A stretch of DNA of 64,000 nt. It comes from Cymbidium sinense (lineage: Eukaryota; Streptophyta; Magnoliopsida; Asparagales; Orchidaceae). Each line of letters begins with the position of its first letter. Positions within the stretch are counted from its first letter, which is position 1. The stretch spans positions 86,524,945 through 86,588,944 of the forward strand of contig CM038216.1 of assembly GCA_021442155.1 (NCBI GenBank). The letters run 5' to 3'. Shown here one piece after another: positions 11,502 to 24,015 of the stretch. The notes under the pieces were generated by a model. It was not told where the DNA came from and made no database searches. It worked only from the letters and a program-made list of their open reading frames with translations. Made by a program: the position numbers and the translations under genes.

Positions 11502-14500
11502 ATGATCAATCTTCTTATTTGGAATGTTCAGGGTATTGGGACTCTCATTATCGTTAATCATATTAGAAGCCTTTGTTGTGCTCATAACATAGCCTTGTTG
11601 TTAGCAAACCATTCATACACTCTTCTAAGATCACCCATGTTGCTAGAATGCTTGGCTATCAAAAATTCTTCTATAATATTAGCAATAAAATTTGGTGCTT
11701 TTGGAATAATTTAGTCAACATCTCTATCCTTGATGATCTTCAACAATTAGTTAATGTTCAAATCTAATTGGGTGAATTTTCTACTCTTGGTTCTTTTATT
11801 TATGCATTTTGTAATAGAGCTGGTAGGAACATCCTTTAGGATAACTTAAGAACCATTGCCTCCTCTCAACAAACCCTGGTTGGTTGGGGTGATTTCAACA
11901 CTATTCTTGCTTCTTCAGAAAGAAGGGGAGGTTGCTCTCCTAACATTCATTCCATGGAAGATTTTTCTAATATGATCCTTGATTGCAATCTGATTGATAT
12001 TGGCTTTTCTGGCTCCAACTATACATGGAATAACTCTAGACTCTGGCAATGGCTTAATAGGACCCTCTTTAATTCTCTTTGGAACAATCAATGGTCCCTT
12101 ACTTCTATTGAACATTTGAGCAGAACTCTATCTGACCATGCTCGCTTTGTCCAAAAATCCTCCCGACTATCCTCCCTACTTCTTTTAGATTCCAAAATAT
12201 GTGGATCCAACATAGTGATTTCATAAATGTTGTTTCCATTAATTGGATGGCCCCTATTCATCCAGATAATTCTATTAAAGGCATGATTTGCCTTTGGCTT
12301 AAGCTTAAAAGGCTTAAATAAAACCTAAATTAGTGAAACAAGCATCATTTTAAAAATCTTTTTGCCAATCTCAAAAATATGGTGCAATTAGTTTGTTCTC
12401 TTGAAGATGCTATTTTGATTGATTCTACTAAGCTTGAGGAGTTGAATGCAGCTAAAGATAACTTGATTAATTATCAGAACATGGAGGAAACCTACTAGGG
12501 GCAAAAGGCTACTAGCAAACATATTGCTGATGGTGATAGAAATACAAGATATTTCCATGCTCTTTTAAAAAAAAGAAAGCCTTAAACTCTATTAAAAAAA
12601 TAAAAATGATAACTTTGGATCACTAACAATAATGATATTAAAGATTCTCACCATACAACATTTTAAAACTTATTAAACAATAACCCTTCCTTAAAAGCCC
12701 TCTTCAACACACACACGATCAATGATTACTAATGATGACAACCACTTGCTCAATTTGTGTCCTACAAAAACTGAGATTGGTAGTATTCTCAATAGCATGA
12801 ACACCCATTCTGTCAAGGCTACATGACTCAATTCTTTTAGCACTGTTGGCCTATTATTAAGTCTAACCTTGTTGATGCTGTTGTTGATTTTTTTGATGGA
12901 AACCCCTTACCTAAAAATTTTTCTAGCACTTCCATTGTTCTCATTCCCAAAATTAATAATCCAAATCTTGGGGTGATTGCACCTATCACCTTTGCACCTT
13001 CTTTCATAAACTCATTGCTAAATTAATTGCTATTATAATTTGTCTGCCGCCTAAAATTATTTCCCCAACCAAACTTTCATTAAAGGTAGAGTTATATCGA
13101 TAACATACTTCTAGCCCAAGATGATTCATGACATTGATGTTCCTATCGAGGTGGCAACATCCTTTTCAAACTGACATCTCTAAAGCTTTTGACAACCTCT
13201 CTGGGATTTCCACTTTCAAATTCTTCCTTTGTGGGTTTTTTGATAATTTTATCCCTCATCAAAATTGTATCAATGTTTGCTCTCTCTATCATGAATGGTG
13301 AGTCCCTTGCCTTTTTCCCTTCGATGCATGGCTTGAGACAAGGTGATCCCCTTTCACCCTCTCTTTTTATTGCTGTTGAATATCTTTTAAGGAGCCTGAA
13401 TGATCTTTTCTATAATAACCCTAGCATGTTTTTTAGAACTCAAGGTGGTCTTCCAGTCTCTCATCTTAGTTTTGCTAATGACTTTATAATCTTTTGCAAT
13501 GCCTCTATTCTTCACATTAAAACTACTAAGAATCTTTTAAATAAATTTGGCAATGAAAGTGGTCTTTTTCTTAATGAAGGAAAAAGTTGTTTCATTACTT
13601 CTTCTAAAATCCTTTGTAATAGGATCAACCAAATTTTGAGAATTACTAATTTTCAACAACAATAACTTCCTATTAAATATCTTGGTGCTTTTTAAAGGTC
13701 AAAAGATCTCATCTTGATGAGTTAATCTCTCTATTTTCTTAATTTCTCACATTTGGTGGTAGGCTCACTTGATTAAGAGCACCATTAACTCCATGCCTTT
13801 ATATCTCATTCAAACCATTGCTACCAATTCTACCACATAATTGAGCATCTCCTTAACAAATTTTTCTGGGGTTCTAACAATTTCTCTAAAAGAATGCACT
13901 GGACCTCTTGGTATAAAAGTTGTGGCACACTTACGGAAGTTGGTCTTGGATGTAATCCTATCAAGGAAGCTATCACTACTTTTTCCTATAAAATTTGGTG
14001 GAATTTTAGGAGTAACAATAGTCTTTGGGCTAATTTCATTACTGCTAAATATTGTCAGGGTAAGCACCCTCTCATTTGCCCCTATAAAGAGAGAGACTCT
14101 CCTATTTGGAAAAGACTTTATTCCATTAAATGGGATGCCGAATCATTATGGGGGATTAACTCTGGCACCTCTTTCTTTTGGCAAGATAACTGACGAGGTG
14201 GGTCCATTGATGATTTACTTTGTACCCATTCCACTGCTGCTATTAAAGTGAACTCTTTCGTAATAATATGTGGAACAATAGTAAGCTTATTGATTATATT
14301 CCTTCCTCTCTTTTAAGCAAGCTTACTACTATTCCTATCATACCTAGCAATCATGATCAGATCATTTTTAAGCTTTCTCAAAATGGTGATTTCAACTTTA
14401 AAATGTTTGATTCATATTAAAGAAGCTCATGATTTTTCCAATGTTTTTCAAACTTTGGAATAACACTATTCCTACTTGTTTTTTATTCTTCTTACATATT

Positions 14501-15413
14501 TTGAAAAACTTCATCCTGTTGACTCCTTGATGTGGGGAAAGGTTTTCACTTACCTTCAAAATGCCATCCGCTTTCACATTGAGAATGTAAATCATTTTTG
14601 TTAACTGAGCCATTGCTTCCAAACTTTGGATTTGGTATGATGATTTCTTTAACATTGTAAATTCATTCCTTAACTTTATACCTTCTTGAAGTTTATTTGA
14701 TAACACTACTAAAGGTCACATTAAAGTCATAACTACTATCACTCTTATTTGGTTCATATGGATGGACAGAAATGATGCAAAACATCATGGGATTCCTATG
14801 AACCACATGAGGATAATTGCTAGAAAAAAAATTCATGACTTGTTCAATGCCAATTTAATTTAACTACAAACATTTCAAAGGTTGTAAATTTTGGCTAATA
14901 AACGGTTTTAACTTGATCAACCAACCCAAAGATGACAAGATTGTTTATTGGGTTAAACCTCATGTTAATACTATTAAAATTAACATTGATGGCTCTGTCT
15001 CTCAAAATGCTTCTGGCTATGCTGGCATTTATAGAAACCCTAATGGTAAAGTCCTATGTGCTTTTGCTTACCCCCTTAATACTTGCTCTGTTCTTTGCCG
15101 AAGCTAATGGCGTGTACAAAGATCTTGAGGTTTGCCTTCAAAAAGGTTGGCTCAATATTTAGATTGAGGTGGATGCCCCGCGATTGATCTTTTGACATCC
15201 ACCAAAAAGGGTAGTGAATTATATTATCTTCAAGCATCACTTTTCTTAACTCTATTTTAAAATCTCTCATGTATGGCATGAGGGTAATGCATGTGTCGAT
15301 ACCTTGCCAATCAGGAGCTATTGGATGGTATAAAATTCTTTGATCAACTTACTCTTCCTAAACATTTGTGGATGGATGAATCTGACAATATGGACTCCCT
15401 TATCTCAAAAAAT
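11502..15413 (+). pseudogene. LINE ORF2 remnant: endonuclease, reverse transcriptase, RNase H
   Basis: ORF2 of plant L1 elements nicks DNA and reverse-transcribes the element RNA. The endonuclease starts M-I-N-L-L-I-W-N-V-Q-G at 11502, keeps G-D-F-N-T near 11891 and the catalytic S-D-H near 12130. The reverse transcriptase keeps G-L-R-Q-G-D-P-L-S-P at about 13330-13360. Its catalytic box reads F-A-N-D at 13471-13482 instead of F/Y-A-D-D, so the first catalytic Asp is lost. A zinc-binding RT-associated region (W-K-R-L-Y near 14107) follows. An RNase H domain lies at 14910-15340, with K-I-N-I-D-G-S near 14977 and H-V-W-H-E-G-N-A-C-V-D near 15270, ending at a TAA near 15411. Multiple stops and frameshifts are present; it cannot be active. 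Confidence 0.85.
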
Positions 15414-18400
15414 TAATCCAACCTATCCGCTATATTACTTGATTAACCGCATGATCATTTTCTATTTAGTGTTGTTTCTTGGGAATTTGATGCATCATCC
15501 CGATATCCCTTGTTGTTGGTTTAATTACCCTAGCTTTAATTGGGGCTTAGCATGTTCCTCTAATGTGTTGATGTTCATTTGAATTGTTGATGCATCCTAA
15601 TGCCGGTTATTTGTTGATCTCTGTGGCATCTCTGTTGGTTTAACTCTCCCAACCTTAAATGTGGCCTTACCGCTTCGCTTTCCACTTTTAATGGTAAGGT
15701 GTTTCCTGTTTGCTGGAGGGAGATGTATTACTTTATGCTTTATTTTCTGCTTTATTTTTTGATCAACAGTGACAGACCTCTTGCCATCCATATTTTGATT
15801 ATGGATCCTACTATTTCTATTTCTCATTTTATGATTAAAGCTGTGTTCTTCCTCCTTTCCTCTTTTTGGAATTATATTCTGGGGCACTTATCTCAATGTT
15901 TAAATGCTATACTTCTGTATAACCTTATGGATGGCCCTAATTTATCTGTTATTCTTCTCCTTATTATGGTTGTGGCCCCTGTTTCCATAACCTTACCTCC
16001 ATAACCTATAAGGAGAGAAATTGCAATATCTTTGCTATTATAACTTCTTTTCTGTAGGATTGGAATTATTTCCTAATTTCCATCCAGTCTATTATTACTG
16101 ATGCTGTGGGATTAGCTGCTGGCCTGATATTATGTGTCCTGATGGATCTTAAAGATGGCTTTCCTTTGGACCACTTTATAACTGATGTTGTACCATTATT
16201 TTTTTGGCTTTTCTTATGGTGGGTGCTATTTTGATGTTTTAATTGTCGTTGGATTTCAGGCCTTTTGTCATAGTCGCTCTTGGGGTTGGTTTGATTGTAT
16301 TTGCTAACCTCATCTCCCCAACTAAGGAGATAAATTGCAATACCCTTGTTATTATTGTATCTGTAGGATTGGACTTACTTAATGATTTCCTCTTATTTCT
16401 TTAGGATGGTAGTTCATTGCTAACCTACTCTCCTTTGTCTTGAAGGATTTCATTGATGGTTTACTTTTGTACCCTTTCTATGTTGTCATATTTTTTGGCT
16501 TATCTTATGGTGCAATAATTGTAGTGCTATTTTATTTGTTTTGGATTATTATCGGTCCATTATCCAGTCGCCTGGGTTGTTGTGTTGTTGTTTTTTGATT
16601 ATTTCTACAAGATTGAATTGCTTCCTTTGGTTGCACTATTTTTGTTGCAACTGTGCTATTGATCACCGATATTTGAAGTCTACTTAATCTGCTATTTTTT
16701 CCTATTGGTTTTATTAGAATCAGATCACTGATTATGCTATTGCCTAATTGGATATTAACATATGCAATTTTACTGAATGGGTGGAATTTTGGCCGCCTTG
16801 TTGGTAGTTACTATCTTGTTTGTCGAACGGATTAATGCTCAACAAGATGCTTGGTTTTGGGTTCTTATCACGAGGCCTCTTTTGAGGTTTTTGCATGGTG
16901 GCTTTTGCTTTTCTCGTATTATTGTTGTTTGCAATCGAGCGATCATCACATGTTTGAGGCCTATCTAAACCGCTATTTTTTCCATCTTGGTTCAATAGAC
17001 TTGGCCATTCACACTTCATTCACCTAGAATTTATCTTATGCATTGTCTATTTTGAATGGGTGGTTTTATGGCCAACTTGCTATTTTTTCCTATCTTGGTT
17101 GTTTAATGATCATTGGGTTTTATGCCCGAGCTATATCGGCTATCTATCATGCTCGCAGGTGCTTTTGGAGTTATTTTGTTTGATTGATTTTGCTAACTAT
17201 CTTCATCTTCCCAGAGAGAGAAAATTGTAATTTTTTGGTTATTTTATTATCTATCTTTGTAGGATTTTACTTTATGGTTTCTTTCCTTTTCCTGATTTTG
17301 GTTTCAGTTTTGCTCATCTTTACTTTTTCAATGTTGACTATCTTTTGAACCCTTTTATTTCTTTTTTGCATCTCGCTTATCATATATGGTGGGTGCAATA
17401 ATTGTATTATATTCATGTCTGTGGATTTTGTTGGTGGCTTGTTGCCTGTTGCTTTTCTGAATGTTTTTGTTGATTGCAACGCTACTACCGATCACCTGAT
17501 GTTTGAGATCTACTTAACCTACTGCTTTTTTCTTCCTCTTGGTTCTATTAGACAGATCACCGAGATTATTCTTTTGCCTAATTTGATTTTAACCTATGCA
17601 TTGTTTACTCAATGGGTGGATTTATGGCCTTGCTTGTATTATTATGGTAATTTACATGAGTTCGCTCGCAGGATTATCTCTCTAATTGTCTTTACTTGGA
17701 GTTGTTTGTGTGGGAGAAGTTTTACCTGTGCCTTATGGTTCATCTAATCCGTGCATTCCCATCTCCTCTCGATAGACTTTAAATTCTATGGGAGGGGCCG
17801 CTTACACTTGGTTACTAACTTCTGTAACATGGAGGTTGTTAACTTCTGCATTGCTTTCTTTCATTGCACTTCTTTTTCTAGGGTATATCCCGGGTATTTA
17901 CCTGCTGTACGTGACTGCTTTGTTTAATATTTGTCCCATATGTTTGGGATGGATTGATATTTTATTTGCCTTGTTGGATTTTAGTAGATCTTTATTGGTC
18001 TTTTATGCTTTACCTCCTTAGCCTTTTGCTATTTTTTGGTGGGTCTTCATGCTTATCTAATTAAACCCTTGGACTGATTAAAAAATATGGTAAACGACAA
18101 TGATGATTCACTTTCATTTGTGTTGGGATTCTCATAATATGACAACATATGACTACATGGGATCCCTTACCCATTCCTCTTTCGCTTTTCTTTCTTTTCT
18201 ATGATAGGGCTTTGCTTTGGTTTGCGTGTACTAAGGCTCAAAAGACTTTCAAGAAATGGTTGCTATACATGTTTATACTATGATGGTGATGATTTCACCT
18301 TTTGGTTTGGTAGTAGCTCTTTGATGTAACATGTTGAAGTATGGATCATATCCATCAACTTGTGATTGAGCCTGCCTCCTTCTCATCACATCTTTTTCTT

Positions 18401-18728
18401 TATGCCGCTTTCATTTTTTCACTCCTCAGTATTACCTTAACTCTAATTTTTTTTTTCTACAATTTTGTGCAATTTTCTTGTTCTTTGTTTGCTCCATAGT
18501 GTCCATGCATTCTCTCATCCCAAGAGCTTTGGCCCTAATCTTCCATTGGCTTATCTTGTTAATCAATTTGTATCTTCCTTACTCTTTTATTTTGCTTTTG
18601 GTTGTATTTAGATAGAGGATTTACTCTCTAGGTTGATTGTAGCTCTTTGAGCAAGTAGGAGTTTATCCCCTTTAAGGAACTTCTAACCCTTTTTTTGTGA
18701 CAATAAAATTCCCCCTATATGGGGTTTC
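15414..18728 (+). repeat. Long 3' region of the LINE with about 280-bp imperfect repeats
   Basis: After ORF2 come 3.3 kb of T-rich sequence without a recognisable protein. Similar passages recur. A block of the form GATCACC...TTTGA(A/G)G(T/A)CTACTTAA followed by GCTATTTTTTCC and TTGGTT is seen near 16660, 16940 and 17490 (steps of about 280 and 550 bp). A block ending in TGTAGGATT is seen near 16055, 16365 and 17260. A block AATGGGTGGA/T...TTATGGCC is seen near 16775, 17058 and 17610. I read this as a degenerate tandem repeat with a unit of about 275-280 bp. The open frames in it are chance frames in T-rich DNA. Confidence 0.6.
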
Positions 18729-18738
18729 CCAAAAAAAA

Positions 18739-20062
18739 AGTAATAAACTAAAAATAACTTAAACCTAAACTAAGAAATAAAACCTAAAAATAAACCTAAA
18801 ATAAAAACCTAAAACCTAAACCTAAAATAATAAAATAAAAACCTAAACATAAACCTAAAAATAAAAAATAAAAGGTAAACCCAAAAAAATAAAATAAAAA
18901 TAAAACAGAACTTAAAAATAAACCTAAACCTAAAAGATAAACAAAAATAAAAACCTAAACTAAAATAGAAAGAAACCTAAAATAAATAAACTAAACTAAA
19001 TTAAAAATTAAAAAATAAACTAAAATAAAAATGGAAAATAAAATAAACTCAAATAAATAGAAAATAAACTAAATAAACTTAAACTCGCTTACTAAATATT
19101 TTAAAAAAATGCTAAACCTAAATCCTAAACCTATAACTAACCTAAAACCTAAACCTAAACCCTAAACCTAAACCCTAAAACCCTAAACCCTAAACCCTAA
19201 AGCCAACACTCTAAACCCTAAACCTAAACCCTAAACCTAAAAACTAAATCCTAACTAAACCCAAACTTTAAAAGCATAAACTCTAAACCTAAACCCTAAA
19301 CCCTAAACCAAAACCTAAAACCTAAACCTAAACCCTAAACTAACCCCTAAACCCTAAACCCTAAACCCAAAGAACATTGATAGCTAACATCACCATCAAC
19401 TTGGCTTAGTCCCGAGGAGTGGAGGTGGCGCATAATAATGGTGGTGGGGATGGGAGGGGATACAGGTGGTGGTGGTCAGTGGTGGTGGAGGGAGGAGGAG
19501 CAACGAGGTTAACCGTGGTGGTGGAGGATTAGATTGGGGATATGATGGATGATCCCGCTCAAATGGGCCGTATGGGAATTGGAGAATCAAGAAGAATGAT
19601 TGAGATATTGCGTATGAATTTGTATGGTAGATGGTTCTACTTATCTTAAGTTTTAATTTGCTCTATGGGTGCTCATTTTAAACTTTACTTGGTTTAAAAT
19701 AAAAAATGTTTAATTTTATATTCTCTAAAACCTTAAACCCTAAACCTAACTAAAACTTAAACTCTAAACCCAAAACCTAAAACTAAACCCTAAACCTAAA
19801 CACTAAAACCCCTAAACCCTAATCCCTAAACCCTAAACCATAAACTTAAACCCTAAAACCTAAACTCTAAACCAAAACCTAAACCTAAAACCCTAAAACC
19901 TAAACTCTAAACCTAAAACTATAACCTTAAAACCTAAACCCTATACCCCAAACCCTAAATCATAAACCCTAAACCCTAAACCCTAAACTCTAAATCCTAA
20001 ATTAGCCCTAAACCTTAAACCCTAAACTAACCCTAAACCCTAAACCCTAAACCTTAAATAAA
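18739..20062 (+). repeat. Telomere-like satellite, continuation after the LINE
   Basis: The same CCCTAAA-derived repeat resumes right after the LINE poly(A), in the same orientation as before it, and carries a degraded box (CTCGCTTACTAAATATTTT near 19084) and a third glycine-rich fragment at 19368-19725. The LINE therefore inserted into a pre-existing array. Confidence 0.88.
19368..19725 (+). pseudogene. Glycine-rich RNA-binding protein tail fragment plus 3' UTR, copy c
   Basis: A diverged copy. It keeps AACATCACCATCAAC and a Gly-codon-rich stretch (GGTGGT/GGTGGA at 19428-19530) related to the tails of the other copies. It also keeps the 3' UTR: TTCTACTTATCTTAAGTTTT, TTTGCTCTATGGGTGCTCAT and a final AAATGTTTAATTTTATATTCTCT at 19635-19718, matching the 3' UTRs of copies d, e and f. 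At the position where copies a, b and f have the shared TAG there is TTG. Several indels destroy the frame. The conserved 3' UTR shows that the captured piece was the end of a transcribed gene and not merely a Gly-rich repeat. Confidence 0.65.
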
Positions 20063-20170
20063 GATATCATTAGGAGTAGATCTAAAGAATGACTTAATCC
20101 TAACATAGTTATGGTAGCTAAAGAAAATGCCTTCAAGAGACTTTCCCTTGACTATTAGAGATTTGAATAC
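20063..20170 (+). repeat. Short retroelement-derived fragment
   Basis: The segment with GGAGTAGATCTAAAGAATG and ATGCCTTCAAGAGACTT resembles 28262-28335 (GGAGTGAATGGTCTAAATC, ATGCCTTCAAGGGACTT) in the same orientation. It looks like a stray piece of the same retroelement non-coding domain, sitting between the telomere-like array and the 340-bp repeat. Confidence 0.45.
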
Positions 20171-21650
20171 CCTAAACCCTAATCCTAAATCATATTATAA
20201 TACCATATATTATAGTATAATGTAGCATCATATATTTGAGCATGTAGTGATGTGTTTTTGGATGTTATAAGATGTTTTGAAATGTTTTAGTATATTATGG
20301 TTTTGTTTCTTATAGTTTATATTAATATAAATTATAAAAATATTGACTTAATAAATGAGATGATGAAATTTGTTAAATTTGAAGTGGGAATTAGTTATAA
20401 TACCGAAGGTGTGTTACGCCACTTATAGTATAAAAAGTAAGATTTTATGTTCAAAATAAATATTATATATTGTAGCATAGTATAACATCATATATCATAA
20501 TATATTATTCTGCGCATTTTAAATTCTTTTAGTATTTTACAATCATGCAGTTGAGCCTACACAAGCATTATTTATAAAAATGTTGATTTAAACTTTAAAA
20601 TGGTGGAATTTGGTCAAATTCATAATAGATAGAGCATGGCATCATAATATATTATTTTAATTTAAAATATGTAAATGATAAACTAAATTATATATAGTTT
20701 TTTATTGTTTAGACTAATTTTATGATTTTTTACCTTAAGCAATCTCTTATGATGTGATATGCAATATAATATAATATAATATGTTATAGTGTATTATAAT
20801 ATAGGATGCCATAACATAGTGTAGCATCATGCATTATAGCATACTATTGTGTATTACTACTTTTTGTTTAGCATATTTTAGTTTGTTATAGTATGATGTA
20901 GTAGATTTGTACTAGTATAATTCATAAAAAATACTAATTTATAAGTCGAGATGATGGGATTTGGCCAAATTTAAGTAAGCTTTAGGGAACATCATTGGGG
21001 TGTGCTATGTTGTGTCATTTAATCAAAAGAATGGAATTTTGCATCCAAAATAAATATTCATTTTTCAAACAAATTTTATAATTTTTTTCTTAATGTGATT
21101 CATTTTAAGGTGTAATGATAATATATTATATGAAAGCATATTAAAATATAATGTACATAATAGTAACTTCACATATATATGAATGTGGTGGTGTGTTACT
21201 AAATGTTATTATATATTTTAGTATGTTTTACTTTTGTTATAATACATTGGGTCAAAACTCACAAAAATGTTAATTTTGAAGGTTAAGATGGAAGAATTTG
21301 GCCAAATGCATTGCGCACAATAAGAAACAACACCAAAATTATGCTATTTTGTACCATTTCTAATAGAAAATAAATAATTTTACATCTAAAATGAACAATA
21401 TTCATATTTTGAGAAAACTTTGTTATTTGTTACTTTTAAGTGATTCTAATGAGGTGTAATGTTAGAAAATATATTATATTATAGCAAATTGTAATATAAC
21501 ATCATATATATAATATAATATAGTGTGTTAATTCACACTATAATATGTTTAGCATGATATTATATAGTTAGTTTGAGCTTGCACCATCACAAATCATAAA
21601 ATGTTGATTATAATGTTAAGATGATGTAATTTGAAGGAATACATTGTTAG
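20171..21650. repeat. AT-rich tandem repeat, unit about 331-350 bp
   Basis: A landmark of the form ATAAAAATGTTGATT...GATGATGGAATTTGGCCAAATT recurs at 20361, 20601, 20951, 21290 and 21621 (steps 240, 350, 339 and 331 bp; the first step looks like a unit with a deletion). A second landmark, GTGTGCTATGTTGTG/GTGTGTTACGCCACT followed by TTTTGCATCCAAAATAAATATT, keeps the same spacing. Between landmarks the sequence is TATAATATA-rich. No coding potential seen. It resembles a diverged satellite family. Confidence 0.7.
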
Positions 21651-22284
21651 GCTTTTGGGTGAAGAATTAAAGGTGTGCATAAGAGAAGAAATAAGATTTG
21701 ATGAGAATTTCATGTCAAGGACATGGAGGGAGATCCGCTAGGGGATCACACATGCATTGGACATGACATGTGAGGGGTCTATGTCGAGGGCATATAAGAA
21801 GAAAATCTATTGGGGATAAGGTTTTAATTTGATTTGATTATATGATTTATGGAAAGAAGATACACTGGGGAAAAGAATCTATAATCCACCATGAATTAAG
21901 CTTGAATCAACTTTAATTTATTTTGTTTTAATTGATGTAGAGGCACATCTACTAGGGCTCGAGTCTGCTGGGGATCGGGTATATGAACCTTCCACTAGAG
22001 AAGCTGTGCGCTATGTGGGATTGGGATTTGAGTTTAATTTCATAGATTTGTTTGGGGATGTATCCACTAAGAATAACAATTTGGTTGGATTTCTTTGATT
22101 TAGACTCCATTAGGGGAGTTGGTTTAATTTGGCTCCACTGGGAAGGTTGGTTTTGAATTTGATTTGTTTGCTTGACTTATTTATATATAAGATTTTGGGC
22201 TTTACCGGGAGAAGGGTATGATTTAACTTCAGGAAAAATTAGATGGTTTAATTTAAGTTTAATGTATGGATCATGTCAATGTGT
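21651..22284. other. Non-coding retroelement-like DNA with a recurrent CTGGGGA motif
   Basis: No gene is visible. Short motifs of the form CACTGGGGA, CTATTGGGGA, CTGCTGGGGATC, CATTAGGGGAG and CCACTGGGAAGG recur roughly every 40-90 bp. Similar CTGGGGACTTAT motifs recur in the 28700-29700 tandem repeat. Probably the untranslated part of a gypsy-type element adjoining pol copy 1. Confidence 0.4.
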
Positions 22285-23040
22285 GATGGATCCAATTGAG
22301 AAGAAGTTATATTAGCCTTGACTTACCTCAGTTTTACAAATCCAATGGGATAGTCTACCAACTATGAGGTAGAGCTAGCCAACCTAAGGGGTTGTCTTTC
22401 GATGTGCAATGACTATGCTAGAAAGAAGGCATAGCAGACTTACATCTTCCAAAATGAGGAACAACTGCTGGGGTGACCTGTTGGATGCACAACAAATCAA
22501 ACCTAACCTGACATCGAGTGAATGTCTGGGACTTATGTTAACTCAAAAGTAGTCGATTAATTTTATCTTAATTTCATGTGATTTTGTATGATTTGTTTGT
22601 TTAGTTTGATTTCAAATTAAGGGCTTATAAATAGGGGATGTGAGCTAAATCAAATTTTATAGAGTTAATTTAGGGACCAAGTCGGCGTGCGATGGACCCA
22701 TTGAGAAGGAGCTATATCGGACTTGCCCTATCTCAGATTTACAAATCCAAAGGGACAGTCTACTGGTCATGGGGTAGAGCTAGCCAACCTAAGGGGTTTT
22801 TACTTGCAGAAGAAGGCATAGACTTACATCTTCTAAAGTAAGGAAAAACCCCTAGGGTGACCTGTTGGTAGCACAACAAATGGAACCTAACTTAGGGGAG
22901 ACTACTTAGTGAATTTTGTTGGGGACTTATATCAACTCAAGAGTAATCAGGTGATATCTATAGGGAGTTTTGCTGACACTGCCCTACAGATAAGATGCTT
23001 GCTTGGGAAAAGGTACCAGGGTGTCCTCCTAATCAACAAG

Positions 23041-23075
<35 letters not shown>

Positions 23076-23990
23076 CTAGATGTACCCTATTAGTGTGCGA
23101 GGGACCACACTGAGAAGGGGCTATGTCAGTCTTGACCTATCTTAGATTTATTGGACTAAGGGAGAATCTACACCTCCATAGGATAGACTCTCTAAACATA
23201 GAGGTGATTATAAGAAAAGAGAAATAGTCCAATCTGATAGTAACCTAGGTAGTGTCTAAATAGGGTCGCAAAGGATGTGATCCAAATATAGTGTCGATAG
23301 GGGAGGTGCTGCTATGGGCATTATCCTAAGCTCTAGAAAAGAAAGCCTATAGGTGTACAGTGGCCAACCCAAGGAAAAAGCATATGAGGTATATCCTAAG
23401 GTGTGAGAACTAACCAACCTAAGGTGTATTTGTCTGCATGAGTGGTGTATCCATTAGCATAGTGAGAAACAACCAACCTAAGGTGCCCATCAGTGTGCAA
23501 TGATCAATCTGGAAAGAAAGCATGTAGCCTTACAACTTTCCAAAACAACATCCAGATAGGCTATCACCGTGGGACATATGCTATTTGACCTAGAGGGACT
23601 ACTAGGGAGCCCCAAGGAAGGACCCAAACTTGAAGTAGTGAGGGTAGAGCGTTATTGGGCTTATCCTAAACCTTAAATATACTCAACCTGCATGAAGGCT
23701 AATCCAAGAAGAAAGCATAGACTCATATGCTCTTAAATGAAGCCAACATGAGGTAGCTTACTAGCCATGCAAGGCCTACCAAACTAAGAAGGCACTCATT
23801 GTGCAAAGGGCCAAGTAAGGAAGAAAAGTGTAGTAGGTTTACATCCTCCGAAGTAAGAAGACCATTAGGGTGACACACTAGCTGGGTAGCACATCAGGCC
23901 AACCTAGAGTAGCTACTGAGTGAGTGTCATTTGGGGTGTTATCTCAGCTAAGAGTAGCCCGAGACAAAAGATATGTGTTTGTTTTATATG
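22285..23990. repeat. 405-408 bp tandem repeat beside gypsy pol copy 1
   Basis: Three aligned units start at the GATGGA/GAGGGA landmark at 22286, 22691 and 23099. Each goes on with TTGAGAAG(A/G)AG-like sequence, then TACCTCAG/TATCTCAGATTTA and GAGCTAGCCAACCTAAGG. Partial further units (GTGCAATGATC..., CATCCTCCGAAGTAAG...) lie near 23490 and 23800. The block lies on the 3' side of the minus-strand pol remnant, where Tat-type elements carry long untranslated regions. It holds no protein signal. Confidence 0.7.
23044..23071. repeat. (AT)14 microsatellite
   Basis: An uninterrupted 28-base AT dinucleotide run just ahead of the third unit of the 406-bp repeat. Confidence 0.98.
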
Positions 23991-24015
23991 TTTGTGTATA
24001 GTTTGTGTTTTTGTT

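Larger units (their letters stand above)
9931..18738 (+). mobile_element. Decayed L1-class non-LTR retrotransposon (LINE)
   Basis: An 8.8 kb non-satellite block interrupts the telomere-like array. In order it holds a 5' region, an ORF1 with DUF4283 and a CCHC zinc knuckle, an ORF2 with endonuclease, reverse transcriptase and RNase H, a long 3' region, and a terminal sequence ACAATAAAATTCCCCC ending in nine A (18729-18737). This is the usual layout of plant L1 elements. Both ORFs are broken by many stops and frameshifts. Satellite of the same orientation resumes immediately after the poly(A). A target-site duplication cannot be identified because both flanks are low-complexity. Confidence 0.88.

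Noticed and set aside
15699..18021. Possible membrane-protein genes (hydrophobic open frames at 15699, 16777, 17415 and 17788)
   Set aside because: They lie in the T-rich 3' region of the LINE, where T-rich codons give hydrophobic residues by chance; no domain, start context or codon pattern supports them.
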